The notes beneath the pieces are model-generated. The model was given only the letters and a program-made list of their open reading frames with translations, ran no database searches and had not been told where the DNA came from. From Blastococcus sp. CT_GayMR19 (GTDB taxonomy: Bacteria; Actinomycetota; Actinomycetes; Mycobacteriales; Geodermatophilaceae), in contig NZ_SPQL01000025.1 in NCBI RefSeq assembly GCF_004570385.1, forward strand, positions 1-33,258: a DNA stretch of 33,258 bases, read 5' to 3'. A program made the position numbers and the translations under genes. Below are positions 7,488-17,363 of the stretch, in pieces; within the stretch, counting starts at the first letter, position 1, and each line of letters begins with the position of its first letter.

Positions 7488-8404
7488 AAACTCCGGTAGT
7501 AGTCGGCCGAGAGCGCTCCCGGGCAGCCGCCGAGCACCCACGCGCTGCCCTTGGCGGCGGGCGGGTAGGCCCGGGATCCGTCCCACCGGGCCCCGAGCGC
7601 CACCAGCACGGACGGGATCGCCCCGCCCTGGCTGCAGACGACGGTGACGCCGGGATCGGTGCGGGGGGCCATCAGCCGCTCGATGGCCACCAGGCCCGCC
7701 TGGGGATCGTCGGAGAACTCCTCCTCGCCGAGTTCCGGGAGGCTGTGCACGTCCGCCCCGATGGCCTCGGCGAGCGGCTCGACGGTCTGGCGGCACCGGG
7801 TGCGCTCGGCGGAGGCCACGGCGATGGGCTCGAACAGCGGCAGCACCTCGGCCAGCCGGCGTGCCTCGGCCATCCCGCGGGAGTCCAGCGGCCGCAGGTC
7901 GTCCGGACCGTCCCACTCGGACCGGGAGCCGGCGTGGCCGTGCCGCACCAGCACCAGCGTCGGCGCCCGGGGGACGTCGGTCCGCGCCAGGTCGGCCAGG
8001 ACCGCGCGGTCGTGCGGGTGGCTGCACAGGGCCGCGGCGTCGGCGACCGGCAGCCAGCGCAGCTCGTCGGCCTCGTCGTTGGCCACGAAGTCGCCCCCGG
8101 TCCACTGGGCGGTCCAGTAGTCGACCTCCTTGGGGAGCGGATCCCCGTCGGGGCCGGCCACGTCGTAGGACGTGCGGACACTGCGCCGTCCCACCACGAC
8201 CGACAGGCCGGTCTCCTCCGTCACCTCGCGGACAGCGGTCTGCAGCAGGTGCTCGCCGTCCTCGGGCTTGCCCTTGGGCAGCGACCAGTCGTCGTACTTG
8301 GGGCGGTGGACCAGCGCCGTCTCGAGCGGCCCGCCGTCGGACTGGCGCCACACGGCGCAGCCCGCGGCCCGCACGACGGTCACCGGCTCAGCCAGCGTGC
8401 TCAC
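7484..8404 (-). CDS. mutT1: NUDIX hydrolase fused to a histidine-phosphatase domain (MutT1-like)
   Basis: The 306-residue protein joins two domains. Residues 8-140 are a NUDIX hydrolase with a complete Nudix box at 45-67 (G45, E51, R59, E60, E63, E64, G66). Residues 148-306 are a phosphoglycerate-mutase-like histidine phosphatase with the RHG motif at 154-156. This is the mycobacterial MutT1 architecture, which removes 8-oxo-(d)GTP and related nucleotides. Where other family members have a second catalytic His near the C-terminus, the sequence reads VVCSQGG, with Gln259. The GTG start overlaps the end of ppk by 17 bp, so it is coupled to ppk. Confidence 0.93.
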   Translation of the reverse strand: MSTLAEPVTVVRAAGCAVWRQSDGGPLETALVHRPKYDDWSLPKGKPEDGEHLLQTAVREVTEETGLSVVVGRRSVRTSYDVAGPDGDPLPKEVDYWTAQWTGGDFVANDEADELRWLPVADAAALCSHPHDRAVLADLARTDVPRAPTLVLVRHGHAGSRSEWDGPDDLRPLDSRGMAEARRLAEVLPLFEPIAVASAERTRCRQTVEPLAEAIGADVHSLPELGEEEFSDDPQAGLVAIERLMAPRTDPGVTVVCSQGGAIPSVLVALGARWDGSRAYPPAAKGSAWVLGGCPGALSADYYRSF

Positions 8405-10460
8405 CCGCCCGACGCAGGAGGTCGGCCTGGTAGTCCCGCTCGCCGGTCGGCGCCCAGCTGCCGTCGCTGCCCAGTTCCCAGCAGCGCACGTCCGGGGCCA
8501 TCGCCGCCTCGAAGATGCCCTGGAGCTCGGTGCGCGCCGTCTCGTCGCACACCCGCAGCAGCACTTCGACCCGGCGGTCGAGGTTGCGGTGCATCAGGTC
8601 CGCGCTGCCCAGCCACCACTCCGGCTCCCCGTCGTTGGCGAACGACATGACGCGGGAGTGCTCGAGGAAGCGGCCGACGATCGAGCGGACGCGGATGGAC
8701 TCCGACATGCCGGGGACGCCGGGGCGCAGCGAGCAGATGCCGCGGAGCAGCAGCTCCACCGTCACGCCGGCCTGGGACGCCTCGTACAGCGCGTCGATGA
8801 CCTTCTCGTCGACCAGCGAGTTCGCCTTGATGCGGATGCCGCTGGGCTTGCCCTCGGCCGCGTGCCGGGCCTCGCGGCGGATCTTCTCGATCAGCCCGAC
8901 GCGGATGCCGTGCGGCGCCACCATCAGCGTGCGGTAGTTCGTCTGGCGGGAGTAGCCGGTGAGCGTGTTGAACAGGTCGGTCAGGTCCGCGCCCACGCGG
9001 GGGTCGGCGGTGAGGATGCCGAGGTCCTCGTAGATCCGGGCGGTCTTCGGGTTGTAGTTGCCGGTGCCGATGTGGCAGTACCGGCGCAGCACGCCGTGCT
9101 CCCGCCGGACCACCAGGGCCGTCTTGCAGTGCGTCTTGAGGCCCACGAGGCCGTAGACGACGTGGCACCCCGCACGCTCCAGCGAGCGGGCCCAGGTGAT
9201 GTTGGCCTCCTCGTCGAAGCGCGCCTTGATCTCCACGAGGACGACGACCTGCTTGCCGGCCTCCGCGGCGTCGATCAGGGCGTTGACGATCGGGGAGTCG
9301 CCCGAGGTGCGGTAGAGCGTCTGCTTGATCGCCAGGACCTGCGGGTCGGCGGCGGCCTGCTCGATGAACCGCTGCACGCTCGTGGCGAAGGAGTAGTAGG
9401 GGTGGTGCACGAGGACGTCGCCCTCGCGGAGGGTGGCGAACACGCTCTTGGGCGTCTCGCCGTCCGAGAGCCGGGGGTGGGTCGCCGGGACGAACGGGTC
9501 GTCCTTGAGCTCGGGCCGGTCCAGGTCGTACACCGACCAGAGCGCGGAGAGGTCGAGCAGCCCCGGGACGTGCAGCACGTCCTCCGGGCGCATCTCCATC
9601 TCCGACAGCAGCACCTCCAGGATCTGGGGATCCATGGTGTCGGTGACCTCGAGCCGCACGGCCGGTCCGAACCGGCGGCGGGACAGCTCGCGCTCCAGCG
9701 CCTGCAGCAGGTCCTCGTCGCGGTCCTCCTCCACCTCCATGTCCGCGTTGCGGGTCACCCGGAACAGGTGGTGGGAGAGGACCTCGAGCCCGGGGAACAG
9801 CTGCGGGAGGTGCACGGCGATCAGGTCCTCGAGCGGCAGGAAGGTCGCCGTCTGGCCGGTGGGACCGACCGGGACGAAGCGCGGGACGTTGTTCGGCACC
9901 TTGACGCGGGCGAAGTGGGCGACGCCGCTGTCGGGATCCCGCACCGACACGGCGAGGTTCAGCGACAGCCCGCTGATGTAGGGGAAGGGGTGGCCCGGGT
10001 CGACCGCGAGCGGGGTGAGCACGGGGAAGACCTGGTCGCGGAAGTACTCGCGCAGCCGGCGGGCGGCGTCGTCCTCGAGGTCCTCGTAGTGGACGATCCG
10101 GATGCCCTCGTCCTCGAGCCGCGGCGCCACGTCCTTGAGGAACACGTCCGCGTGCCGCTGGACGAGGTCCTGGGTCCGGCGGGTGATGAGCTCGAGCTGC
10201 TCGCGGATGGTCAGCCCGTCGGGGGACCGGACGGTCAGCCCCATGTCGTGCCGGCGCTTGAGGCCGGCGATGCGCACCATGAAGAACTCGTCGAGGTTGC
10301 CGGCGAAGATCGCCAGGAACTTCATCCGCTCCAGCAGGGGCAGCGAGTCGTTCTCGGCGAGTTCGAGCACCCGCGCGTTGAAGTCGAGCCACGACAGCTC
10401 CCGATTGAGGAAGCGGTCGGTGGGCAGGGGACCGGTCCGGGACGCGCTCGCGGAGGGCAC
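8388..10460 (-). CDS. ppk: Polyphosphate kinase 1
   Basis: PPK1 reversibly makes polyphosphate from ATP. The 690-residue protein begins with the conserved [20 protein letters not shown] block and has [13 protein letters not shown], the HPYYSF and [18 protein letters not shown] blocks, and the autophosphorylated histidine in [20 protein letters not shown] (His463). I use the GTG at 10460; a second in-frame GTG at 10478 would add six residues, and neither has a strong ribosome binding site. The gene lies between cofC and mutT1 on the same strand, the order known in mycobacteria. Confidence 0.95.
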   Translation of the reverse strand: MPSASASRTGPLPTDRFLNRELSWLDFNARVLELAENDSLPLLERMKFLAIFAGNLDEFFMVRIAGLKRRHDMGLTVRSPDGLTIREQLELITRRTQDLVQRHADVFLKDVAPRLEDEGIRIVHYEDLEDDAARRLREYFRDQVFPVLTPLAVDPGHPFPYISGLSLNLAVSVRDPDSGVAHFARVKVPNNVPRFVPVGPTGQTATFLPLEDLIAVHLPQLFPGLEVLSHHLFRVTRNADMEVEEDRDEDLLQALERELSRRRFGPAVRLEVTDTMDPQILEVLLSEMEMRPEDVLHVPGLLDLSALWSVYDLDRPELKDDPFVPATHPRLSDGETPKSVFATLREGDVLVHHPYYSFATSVQRFIEQAAADPQVLAIKQTLYRTSGDSPIVNALIDAAEAGKQVVVLVEIKARFDEEANITWARSLERAGCHVVYGLVGLKTHCKTALVVRREHGVLRRYCHIGTGNYNPKTARIYEDLGILTADPRVGADLTDLFNTLTGYSRQTNYRTLMVAPHGIRVGLIEKIRREARHAAEGKPSGIRIKANSLVDEKVIDALYEASQAGVTVELLLRGICSLRPGVPGMSESIRVRSIVGRFLEHSRVMSFANDGEPEWWLGSADLMHRNLDRRVEVLLRVCDETARTELQGIFEAAMAPDVRCWELGSDGSWAPTGERDYQADLLRRAGEHAG

Positions 10461-10486
10461 TCCGTCATGGTGCCCCACCCGAACCG

Positions 10487-11122
10487 TCAGTGCGGCGCGT
10501 GTCGCTCCAGCGTCCGGGCGAACGCGGCCGTCCGGGGGCCGGCGCCCAGCGCGAGGGCGTCCGCGAGGTCGGCGGCGGTGTCGACGTCGCGGACCAGGCC
10601 CGGCCAGTCGCCGGTCAGGGGGAGTGCGCCGCCGTCCCGATGGGCCTGCGCCGAGAGCGTCCCGAACCGGGGGAGGAGCGGTGTGCCCCGGGCGGTGAGC
10701 AGCGTCGTCCCCGTGCCGTGGGCGTCGGCGACGAAGCACCGCGGCGCCGCGGCCGCCGCCAGGAGCGCACCGGCGAGTTCGGGAGCGCGCAGCGCCGGCA
10801 GGTCGGAGGACAGCGCCGCCACAGCGGGACCGGAGGCGTGGCGGGCGCCGTGCTCGAGCGCCGCGTTGAGCCCGCGGTCCGGCTCGTCGGCCACCGTCCG
10901 CGCGCCTAGCGCCCGGACGACGTCCGCGGCGGCCCGGTCGTCGGTCACCACCACCACCTCCGCGATGGCCGGGCACGCGAGAGCGGCGGCGACGGTGTCC
11001 GCGAGCAGGGCGAGCACCAGCGCGTCGTGGGCGGCGCCGGGCAGTGCCTCCGTCAGTGGCCGGAGGCGGGTCTTGGCGACGGCGAGCCGCTTCGCCGGAA
11101 CGACGATCGACCACTGCGGCAC
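10487..11122 (-). CDS. cofC: 2-phospho-L-lactate / phosphoenolpyruvate guanylyltransferase (F420 pathway)
   Basis: CofC (FbiD in mycobacteria) activates phosphoenolpyruvate or 2-phospholactate with GTP for coenzyme F420 synthesis. The 211-residue protein has the nucleotidyltransferase signature [17 protein letters not shown] at the N-terminus, [17 protein letters not shown] and the metal-binding SSDLPAL. I chose the GTG at 11122, where homology begins; longer in-frame extensions have no family resemblance. It is the first gene of the minus-strand unit cofC-ppk-mutT1. Other F420 genes (fbiA, fbiB, fbiC) are not in the window. Confidence 0.9.
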   Translation of the reverse strand: MPQWSIVVPAKRLAVAKTRLRPLTEALPGAAHDALVLALLADTVAAALACPAIAEVVVVTDDRAAADVVRALGARTVADEPDRGLNAALEHGARHASGPAVAALSSDLPALRAPELAGALLAAAAAPRCFVADAHGTGTTLLTARGTPLLPRFGTLSAQAHRDGGALPLTGDWPGLVRDVDTAADLADALALGAGPRTAAFARTLERHAPH

Positions 11123-11181
11123 GGCTCCATGTGAGCACACACGTTCGGACGACGGACGCCGGTGGGGTTCTGATCGGGCCG

Positions 11182-11187
11182 TAGGGT
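11182..11187 (+). promoter_or_regulatory. Candidate -10 element for plsC-gpsA
   Basis: TAGGGT lies 47 bp before the plsC start in the divergent region between cofC and plsC. No clear -35 is seen. Confidence 0.35.
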
Positions 11188-11234
11188 CGACCCCGAGGCC
11201 GAGCGGACGGCGAGGACCAGAGCAGAGGAGAGGG

Positions 11235-12053
11235 GTGCCGGTGGCGCAGGACGCGTCCTCCCCGACGGCGGGGGCCGGGAGCGCAGCGCGGTCGCGGAGG
11301 CGGCGGGCGCGGCGCCGGGGATCCCTCGCCCTGTGGATCGCCGTCGCTGTCATCCATCCGGCTGCTTCGCTCCTCTTCCGCCTGCGGTACCGGCACGCCG
11401 AGCGGATCCCGGTGGCCGGCCCGGTCCTGCTCGTGATCAACCACATCTCGATCCTCGACCCGCTGGGCTGCGCCCGGCTGGTCTGGGACAGCGGGCGGGT
11501 GCCGCACTTCCTCGGCAAGGAGTCGGTCTTCCGTGGTCCCGCCGGCCCGCTCCTCCGCGGCGCGGGTCAGATCCCGGTCGCCCGGTTCACCGCCGACGCG
11601 CACGAAGCGCTGCACGCGGCCGAGGCCGACCTCGCCGCGGGCAATGTCGTCGTGATCTACCCCGAGGGATCGGTGACCCGCGACCCGGACTGGTGGCCGA
11701 TGGAGGCGCGCACAGGGGTCGCCCGCCTGGCGCTGACCACCGACGCCGTCGTCCTTCCCGTGGCGCAGTGGGGGCCGCAGCGGGTGCACGACTACCACGC
11801 GAAGAAGCTGCACCTGCGTCTCCGGACCCCGGCGGACTACCTGGTCGGGGAGCCGGTGGACCTCTCGGCGCAGCGGGCCCGGATCCGCGCCGGTGCCCCC
11901 CTGACCGGCGAGCTGCTGAAGGAGACGACGGACCTGATCATGACCCGCGTGCGCGACCAGCTGGCCGAGCTGCGCGGGGAGCCCGCGCCCCTCGCCTTCC
12001 ATCCGCGGCCGCGGCGCGAGCTGCCCGGGGACGTGGCCGGGAGCGCCGCATGA
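11235..12053 (+). CDS. plsC: 1-acyl-sn-glycerol-3-phosphate acyltransferase family protein
   Basis: A membrane-associated PlsC-type acyltransferase of 272 residues that likely acylates lysophosphatidate to phosphatidate. After a basic N-terminus and one hydrophobic helix come the catalytic HX4D motif in NHISILDP, the GAGQIPVAR block, and YPEGS for glycerol-phosphate binding. The GTG at 11235 follows GAGGAGAGGGG; the next GTG at 11241 is equally possible. The stop overlaps the gpsA ATG (ATGA), coupling acyl transfer to glycerol-3-phosphate supply. Confidence 0.88.
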   Translation: MPVAQDASSPTAGAGSAARSRRRRARRRGSLALWIAVAVIHPAASLLFRLRYRHAERIPVAGPVLLVINHISILDPLGCARLVWDSGRVPHFLGKESVFRGPAGPLLRGAGQIPVARFTADAHEALHAAEADLAAGNVVVIYPEGSVTRDPDWWPMEARTGVARLALTTDAVVLPVAQWGPQRVHDYHAKKLHLRLRTPADYLVGEPVDLSAQRARIRAGAPLTGELLKETTDLIMTRVRDQLAELRGEPAPLAFHPRPRRELPGDVAGSAA

Positions 12054-13045
12054 CCCGGGCGGCGGTGCTGGGGGCCGGATCCTGGGGCACGACGTTCGCC
12101 AAGGTCCTCGCCGACGCGGGCTGCGAGGTCACGCTGCACGCCCGGCGGCCGGAGCTGGCGAAGTCCATCACCGAGGACGGCGAGAACCGCGACTACCTGC
12201 CCGGCGTCCGGCTGCCCGGCGCGGTGCGCGCGACCGCCGACCCCGCGGAGGCGCTGCTGGACGCCGCGATCGTGGTTCTGGCGGTGCCCTCGCAGTCGCT
12301 CCGGGACAACCTGACCGGCTGGGCGGGGCTGCTGCCGGCGGACGCCACGCTGCTGTCGCTGATGAAGGGCATCGAGCTCGGCACCTCGAAGCGGATGAGC
12401 GAGGTCATCTGCGAGGTGACCGGCGCCGGTACCGACCGGGTCGCGGTCCTCTCGGGGCCCAACCTCGCCCGCGAGATCGCCGAGGAGCAGCCCGCGGCCA
12501 CGGTCATCGCCTGCTCGGACACCGGCCGGGCGGAGGCGCTCCAGGCGGCCTGCCACACGCGGTACTTCCGGCCCTACACGAACCCCGACGTGGTGGGCTG
12601 CGAGCTCGGCGGGGCGGTCAAGAACGTGATCGCGCTGGCCTGCGGGATCGCGGAGGGACTCGGCTTCGGGGACAACACCCGCGCCTCGCTGATCACCCGG
12701 GGTCTGGCGGAGACCGCGCGCCTCGGGATGGCCCTCGGTGCGGAGCTGACCACGTTCGCCGGGCTGGCCGGCCTGGGTGACCTGGTCGCCACCTGCAGCT
12801 CCCCGCTCTCCCGGAACCGGACGTTCGGCGAGAAGCTCGGCCGGGGGATGAGCGTGGAGGAGGTGCAGGCGAGCACCCGCCAGACCGCCGAGGGCGTCAA
12901 GAGCTGCCGCTCGATCCTGGACCTGGCGCGGGCGCACGACGTGTACGTGCCGCTCACCGAGGCCGTCGTGCGCGTGTGCCACGAGGGTGAGGCCCCGCCG
13001 CGGATGGTGCGGGAGATCATGAGCCGGGAAGCCAAGTCGGAGTGA
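12050..13045 (+). CDS. gpsA: NAD(P)-dependent glycerol-3-phosphate dehydrogenase
   Basis: GpsA reduces dihydroxyacetone phosphate to glycerol-3-phosphate for phospholipid synthesis. It has 331 residues, with the nucleotide-binding [10 protein letters not shown] at residues 8-17, the [10 protein letters not shown] segment, the catalytic-lysine region [20 protein letters not shown] and [13 protein letters not shown]. Start and plsC stop overlap by four bases. The end abuts the next gene, whose possible upstream GTG at 13042 would overlap the gpsA stop. Confidence 0.95.
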   Translation: MTRAAVLGAGSWGTTFAKVLADAGCEVTLHARRPELAKSITEDGENRDYLPGVRLPGAVRATADPAEALLDAAIVVLAVPSQSLRDNLTGWAGLLPADATLLSLMKGIELGTSKRMSEVICEVTGAGTDRVAVLSGPNLAREIAEEQPAATVIACSDTGRAEALQAACHTRYFRPYTNPDVVGCELGGAVKNVIALACGIAEGLGFGDNTRASLITRGLAETARLGMALGAELTTFAGLAGLGDLVATCSSPLSRNRTFGEKLGRGMSVEEVQASTRQTAEGVKSCRSILDLARAHDVYVPLTEAVVRVCHEGEAPPRMVREIMSREAKSE

Positions 13046-13068
13046 GCGAGCGCTCCTGGGGCGGTGAC

Positions 13069-14205
13069 ATGACCCCCGGGTCCTGGGGTGACGGCACGCG
13101 GTCGGTCCGCGCGGGGGAGGCCGCTCCGGTGCCCGGGGCCCCGCTGCGCCCCTCGCCGGTGTTCGCGGCACCGTTCCACCTGGGCGACCAACCGCCGCGG
13201 GCCGGCGGTGCGGACGCGTACGCGCGCACCGAGCACCCCACCCTGCGCGACTTCGAGGCCGCCGTGGGTGAGCTCGACGGCGGCCGCTGCCTGTCCTTCG
13301 CCACCGGCATGGCGGCGATCACAGCCGCCGTCCTCCCGTTCGTCGGCGCCGGCGACCGGGTGGTGCTCCCGTCCGACGGCTACTACACGACCCGACTGCT
13401 GGCCGCCGGCGAGCTCGAGCGCTTCGGGGTGCGCGCGGACTACGTGCCCACGCTGGAGATCGAGGCCGCCGCCGCCCGCGGAGACCTGCAGGACGCCCGC
13501 CTCGTGCTGCTCGAGACCCCCAGCAACCCGCAGCTCGACGTCTGCGACATCGCCGCCGTCGCGCGGGCGACCCGGGCCGCCGGGGCACTGCTCGTCGTCG
13601 ACAACACGACCGCCACGCCACTGGGGCAGCGCCCGCTGGCCCTGGGCGCCGGCCTCACCGTCGGCAGCGACACCAAGGCGCTCACCGGGCACAGCGACCT
13701 GCTGCTCGGCCACGTGAGCACCACCGACGACGAGCTCCACGCACGGATGGCGAGCTGGCGCGGCCACACCGGGAGCACGCCCGGGCCGTTCGAGGCCTGG
13801 CTCGGGCACCGCTCGATGAGCACCCTGGACCTGCGGCTCGCCCGGCAGGCGGTCAACGCCGCCGCGGTCGCCGAGCTGCTGGCCGCCTCGCCGGCGGTCA
13901 CCGGGGTCCGGTGGCCCTGGCGGGCCGGGGACCCGTCGTTCGCGCTGGCCGCCCGGCAGATGCTGCGCCCGAACGGCGTCGTCTCCGCCGAGCTCGCCGG
14001 CGAGGCGGAGGTCGCCGCGCTGCTGGCGGCCACCCGGCTCTGGACGGCGGCGACGAGCTTCGGCGGGGTGCACAGCACGATCGACCGCCGTGCGCAGTGG
14101 GGGGCCGACGCGGTCGCGCCCGGGTTCGTGCGGCTCTCCTGCGGGATCGAGGACACCGACGACCTCGTGGCGGACCTAGCCGCTGCCCTCGGCGCGCTGG
14201 GTTGA
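13069..14205 (+). CDS. PLP-dependent cystathionine gamma-lyase/synthase family enzyme
   Basis: A transsulfuration enzyme of the Cys/Met-metabolism PLP family. It has the DAYARTEHPTLRDFEAAV segment, GMAAITAAVLPF, the ETPSNPQLD motif, VVDNTTATP, the PLP lysine in SDTKALTGHSD (Lys203 from this start) and LSCGIEDTDDL near the end. It probably cleaves cystathionine, but the family also includes gamma-synthases, which sequence alone does not separate. I prefer the ATG at 13069 (378 residues) because GGGGCGG lies upstream of it. A GTG at 13042 overlapping the gpsA stop would give 387 residues. The last 30 bp overlap the convergent phosphatidylcholine synthase gene. Confidence 0.88.
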   Translation: MTPGSWGDGTRSVRAGEAAPVPGAPLRPSPVFAAPFHLGDQPPRAGGADAYARTEHPTLRDFEAAVGELDGGRCLSFATGMAAITAAVLPFVGAGDRVVLPSDGYYTTRLLAAGELERFGVRADYVPTLEIEAAAARGDLQDARLVLLETPSNPQLDVCDIAAVARATRAAGALLVVDNTTATPLGQRPLALGAGLTVGSDTKALTGHSDLLLGHVSTTDDELHARMASWRGHTGSTPGPFEAWLGHRSMSTLDLRLARQAVNAAAVAELLAASPAVTGVRWPWRAGDPSFALAARQMLRPNGVVSAELAGEAEVAALLAATRLWTAATSFGGVHSTIDRRAQWGADAVAPGFVRLSCGIEDTDDLVADLAAALGALG

Positions 14206-14949
14206 GGGACGGCGCAAGGTGAAGAAGACACTCAGCCCGAGGTAGTAGACGAGGTAGGCCAGGGAGACCGCCACGACGGCGGGATGCGGGTCGGGGAACT
14301 GCAGCAGCAGCACGACGTAGGTGACCGCCCACACCGTGCTGAACACCAGCGTCGTCGTGCGCAGCGTCGTCATCCGCGACGGGTAGAGGTAGCGCACCGG
14401 CACGAACACCAGCACGGAGAAGACGACCAGGGCAGCCGCGACCACGGTCGGCGACGCGTCGAGGACGATCGCGTAGAAGGCGACGACGTTCCAGTAGCTG
14501 GGAAAGCCCAGGAAGAAGTGGTCGTCGCCCGTCGAACCGACGAGTTTGGCGTCGACGCGGCAGAACTGGTAGCTCGACGCCAGCAGCGGCAGTGCGGCCA
14601 CTCCCCAGCCCAGGGGCCCGTCGGGTAGCGAGTCCGTCGTCCACAGGAGGACCACCGGGGCGAAGACGTAGGTCAGGTAGTCGACGATGTTGTCCAGGAG
14701 GGCGCCGTCGAACCAGGGGATCGTCTCCTTGACCCGGAAGCGCCGCGCGAGCATCCCGTCGGTGCCGTCGATGAACAACGCGACGAAGAACAGCCACAGG
14801 GCGGTGAGCGTTTCGCCCTCGATCGCCGCCAGCACGATGAGCAGGCCGACCACGGTCCCGCTCGCGGTGTAGAGGTGGACGAGGCCGCCGGCGAGGCGGA
14901 GCCGCGGGGAGAAGGCGGTCGCGTCCGGCACGCGACGAGGCTGCCACAC
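14176..14949 (-). CDS. pcs: Phosphatidylcholine synthase (CDP-alcohol phosphatidyltransferase, Pcs type)
   Basis: A 257-residue membrane protein with about eight hydrophobic helices. The CDP-alcohol phosphotransferase signature is present: D61-G-T-D64-G65 with A68-R69, then G82, D86 and D90. The 12-residue gap between AR and the second Gly, and the sequence [21 protein letters not shown], match bacterial Pcs enzymes, which condense choline with CDP-diacylglycerol. [13 protein letters not shown] is also Pcs-like. The GTG at 14949 is used; a GTG at 14931 is an alternative. It lies opposite plsC-gpsA and divergent from ddl. Confidence 0.82.
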   Translation of the reverse strand: MWQPRRVPDATAFSPRLRLAGGLVHLYTASGTVVGLLIVLAAIEGETLTALWLFFVALFIDGTDGMLARRFRVKETIPWFDGALLDNIVDYLTYVFAPVVLLWTTDSLPDGPLGWGVAALPLLASSYQFCRVDAKLVGSTGDDHFFLGFPSYWNVVAFYAIVLDASPTVVAAALVVFSVLVFVPVRYLYPSRMTTLRTTTLVFSTVWAVTYVVLLLQFPDPHPAVVAVSLAYLVYYLGLSVFFTLRRPSTQRAEGSG

Positions 14950-14974
14950 GCAGGGCCGGCCGGCCGGGCTCGAC

Positions 14975-14980
14975 TAGGGT
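14975..14980 (+). promoter_or_regulatory. Candidate -10 element for ddl
   Basis: TAGGGT ends 8 nt before the ddl ATG at 14989 and no Shine-Dalgarno sequence lies between them. This suggests leaderless or nearly leaderless transcription. Confidence 0.45.
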
Positions 14981-14988
14981 CGGCGGCG

Positions 14989-16167
14989 ATGAGCGTCATG
15001 GGTGGGCGGGCCGGGGTCGGTGCCGGCAAGGTGCGCGTGGCAGTCGTGTTCGGTGGCCGCAGCGCGGAGCACGCCATCTCCTGCGTCTCGGCGGGGAGCG
15101 TCATCGCGGCGCTCGACCCCGACCGGTACGAGGTCGTGCGCGTCGGCATCGCCACCGACGGACGCTGGGTGCTGGCCGATCCGGACCAGCGGCTGGCCAT
15201 CACCGGCGGTGCGCTGCCCGAGGTGACCGGCGGGACGGCGGTGTCGCTCGTCGGCGACCCGGCCGGCCGCGGGCTCGCCGTCCTCGAACCGGGGGCCGGG
15301 ATCGGCCGGGCGCTCACCGAGGTCGACGTCGTCTTCCCGGTCCTGCACGGCGCCTACGGCGAGGACGGGACCATCCAGGGGCTGCTGGAGATGGCCGGGC
15401 TGCCCTACGTGGGGTCGGGCGTCTTCTCCAGCGCCGCCTCGATGGACAAGGAGTTCACCAAGAAGCTCCTCGCCGCCGCGGGGCTGCCGCAGGGCGACCA
15501 CGTGGTGCTGCGCGACGCCGCGGGGGCGGTGTGCCCGGATCCCGCGGTGCTGGACGAGGCGGCGCGCGAGCGACTGGGCCTGCCGGTCTTCGTGAAGCCG
15601 TCGCGGGCCGGGTCGAGCATCGGCATCACCAAGGTCACCGACTGGGCGGAGTTCGCCGAGGCCGTGGCCACCGCCGCCGCCGTCGACCCGAAGGTGATCG
15701 TGGAGGCGTCGGTCCCGGGCCGGGAGATCGAGTGCGCCGTGCTCGCCCCCAGGGGGGCCGGGCTGCCGGACGCGAGCCTGCCGGCGGAGATCCGGCTGCG
15801 CCCGGGCGTCGACTGGTACGACTTCGCGGCGAAGTACCTCCACGCCGACGACTCCGTGGACTTCGACATCCCCGCCGACCTGACGCCCGAGCAGACGGCG
15901 GCCGTCCAGGAGGCCGCCTGCCGCGCCTACCTGGCGCTGGACTGCTCCGGGCTGGCGCGGGTCGACTTCTTCCTGGGGACGGCGCCCGACGGCGGCGACC
16001 GGCTGGTCATCAACGAGGTCAACACGATGCCCGGGTTCACGCCCAACTCGATGTTCCCGCGGATGTGGGCGGCCAGCGGGGTGACCTACCCCGAGCTCGT
16101 GGACCGGCTGATCACGACCGCTCTCGACGGCACCGCACGGGACGGCGGACCGCGGGCCGCTCGGTGA
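14989..16167 (+). CDS. ddl: D-alanine--D-alanine ligase
   Basis: Ddl joins two D-alanines with ATP for peptidoglycan precursors. The 392-residue ATP-grasp enzyme has [15 protein letters not shown] at the N-terminus, [49 protein letters not shown], the metal-binding [16 protein letters not shown] and the omega-loop [14 protein letters not shown] 14989 is preceded by a -10-like TAGGGT; an ATG at 14998 is a possible alternative. The stop overlaps the following lipoprotein start (GTGA). Confidence 0.95.
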   Translation: MSVMGGRAGVGAGKVRVAVVFGGRSAEHAISCVSAGSVIAALDPDRYEVVRVGIATDGRWVLADPDQRLAITGGALPEVTGGTAVSLVGDPAGRGLAVLEPGAGIGRALTEVDVVFPVLHGAYGEDGTIQGLLEMAGLPYVGSGVFSSAASMDKEFTKKLLAAAGLPQGDHVVLRDAAGAVCPDPAVLDEAARERLGLPVFVKPSRAGSSIGITKVTDWAEFAEAVATAAAVDPKVIVEASVPGREIECAVLAPRGAGLPDASLPAEIRLRPGVDWYDFAAKYLHADDSVDFDIPADLTPEQTAAVQEAACRAYLALDCSGLARVDFFLGTAPDGGDRLVINEVNTMPGFTPNSMFPRMWAASGVTYPELVDRLITTALDGTARDGGPRAAR

Positions 16168-16820
16168 GCTCTGGTCGGCGCTCCCGCGGGATCGTCGTCC
16201 CGCTCGTCGTCCTGTGCCTCCTGCCGGCGGTCGGCGCGTGCGCGCGGCCGGTGGAGGAGGCGGCCAGCCCAGGCCGGGGTGTCCCGCCGCCCGCCTCGGC
16301 CGACGACCTCGGGGCCCTGATCGTTCCCGAGGTGCCCTCGGGGCTGCCCCGCCTCTCCGACGGGGACCTCGACCCGCCGGCCGGCGCGAAGCGGGTCGAG
16401 GACGTCGCCGGCTACGCCGAGGACCCGGCGCGCGAACGGGCGGTGCTGGAGGACTACGGCTACCGGCACGGCTGGGAGCGGTTCTGGGGGAGCGACAGCG
16501 GGCCGCTGACCGGGGTCTTCGTGGACCAGTTCGACGTCCGCGCCGGTGCGGCGGCCTACGTCGAGGACCTCGCGCGGAACGAGGCCGAGCACTACGGCGG
16601 CATGCTGTCGGAGGAGCCCGCCGGTCTGCCGGGCGACTGCTGGCTGCTCACCGTGCCGGATCCCGACCCGGAGCAGCTGCACGGCCCCGCCGCGCTCGCC
16701 TGGTGCGTGCACGGGATGTTCAGCGTCTCGGCGACGGCGGTCGCCGACTCGGTCGATGCCGCCGAGGAGGAGGTCCGCGCCGTCCTCGCGGCCCAGCTGG
16801 ACCGCCTGCCGCCGCGCTAG
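16164..16820 (+). CDS. Predicted lipoprotein of unknown function, coupled to ddl
   Basis: A 218-residue secreted protein. It has a basic n-region, a hydrophobic stretch and a lipobox ending at Cys26 (LPAVGAC). The mature part is acidic and has [20 protein letters not shown], a [23 protein letters not shown] stretch (split here only for description) and two Cys, in GDCWLL and LAWCVHG, that could pair. I do not recognise a family with confidence; the [12 protein letters not shown] pattern resembles lipoproteins that monitor cell-surface events, but that is only an impression. Its GTG overlaps the ddl stop. Confidence 0.8.
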   Translation: MSSGRRSRGIVVPLVVLCLLPAVGACARPVEEAASPGRGVPPPASADDLGALIVPEVPSGLPRLSDGDLDPPAGAKRVEDVAGYAEDPARERAVLEDYGYRHGWERFWGSDSGPLTGVFVDQFDVRAGAAAYVEDLARNEAEHYGGMLSEEPAGLPGDCWLLTVPDPDPEQLHGPAALAWCVHGMFSVSATAVADSVDAAEEEVRAVLAAQLDRLPPR

Positions 16821-16841
16821 GCGCCGCGGCTGCGGCGTGGC

Positions 16842-17336
16842 ATGGTCGGCGGCGTGTTCCGGTCGGTCCTGGTCTCGGTACTGGTCCTCGGACTGGCCGG
16901 CTGCAGCACATCTGCCACGACCTGCCCCGCGATGCTGCACGGGGCGTCGCTGACGGTCCGGTTGGCGGGCGGCTGGACGGACGGAGAGCCGCGGTCCGTG
17001 CGCGTGCGGTGCCCTGACGGGGTGGCGTGCGGGCGGATCTCGCCGGACGACCTGACCGTGCTCCCGCAGCCGGAGGAGGTGCCGGTGCCCCGACCCGGGA
17101 CCGGTCCGCTGCCGAGGCCGGACCCGTCGCCGGAGAACGAGGGGACGACCCAGCAGCTGGACGGTGGCGCGGCGAGCTACTCGCTGGACGGACCGCGCGA
17201 GGAGCTCGTCGTCACGGTGAGCGGCGGGGACGGCGTCCTCACGGAGCTGACGGGAACTCCCGACTGGGTGCGGGTGGGTGGCACGGAGGAGTGCGGCGGC
17301 CCGACGGAGGCCGAGGTCGTCGTCCCGGCGCCGTGA
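16842..17336 (+). CDS. Predicted small lipoprotein of unknown function
   Basis: A 164-residue secreted protein with a signal peptide and lipobox LGLAGC (Cys21 from the ATG at 16842; a GTG at 16854 gives a shorter signal). The mature region has paired cysteines (TTCP, VRCPDGVACG, EECGG), a proline-rich middle segment and a beta-rich end. It looks like a small extracytoplasmic domain anchored to the membrane. No function can be assigned. It follows the ddl-linked lipoprotein by 21 bp, so the three genes may form one unit. Confidence 0.75.
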   Translation: MVGGVFRSVLVSVLVLGLAGCSTSATTCPAMLHGASLTVRLAGGWTDGEPRSVRVRCPDGVACGRISPDDLTVLPQPEEVPVPRPGTGPLPRPDPSPENEGTTQQLDGGAASYSLDGPREELVVTVSGGDGVLTELTGTPDWVRVGGTEECGGPTEAEVVVPAP

Positions 17337-17363
17337 GGGTCACGGCGTCAGGGTCACGGCCCG
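17334..17363 (+). repeat. 14-bp tandem repeat at the convergent gene ends
   Basis: AGGGTCACGG occurs at 17336-17345 and 17350-17359, a 14-bp period. The first copy touches the lipoprotein stop and the second contains the DUF3515 stop (17354-17356, minus). CCGTGA and TCACGG around the first copy also form a small inverted repeat that could help termination. Confidence 0.6.

Noticed and set aside
8172-12053. A 1293-codon plus-strand open frame antisense to ppk and cofC
   Set aside because: Only its 3' part (from 11235) is a real gene (plsC). The rest mirrors ppk and cofC, which have full family motifs; long antisense frames are expected at this GC content.
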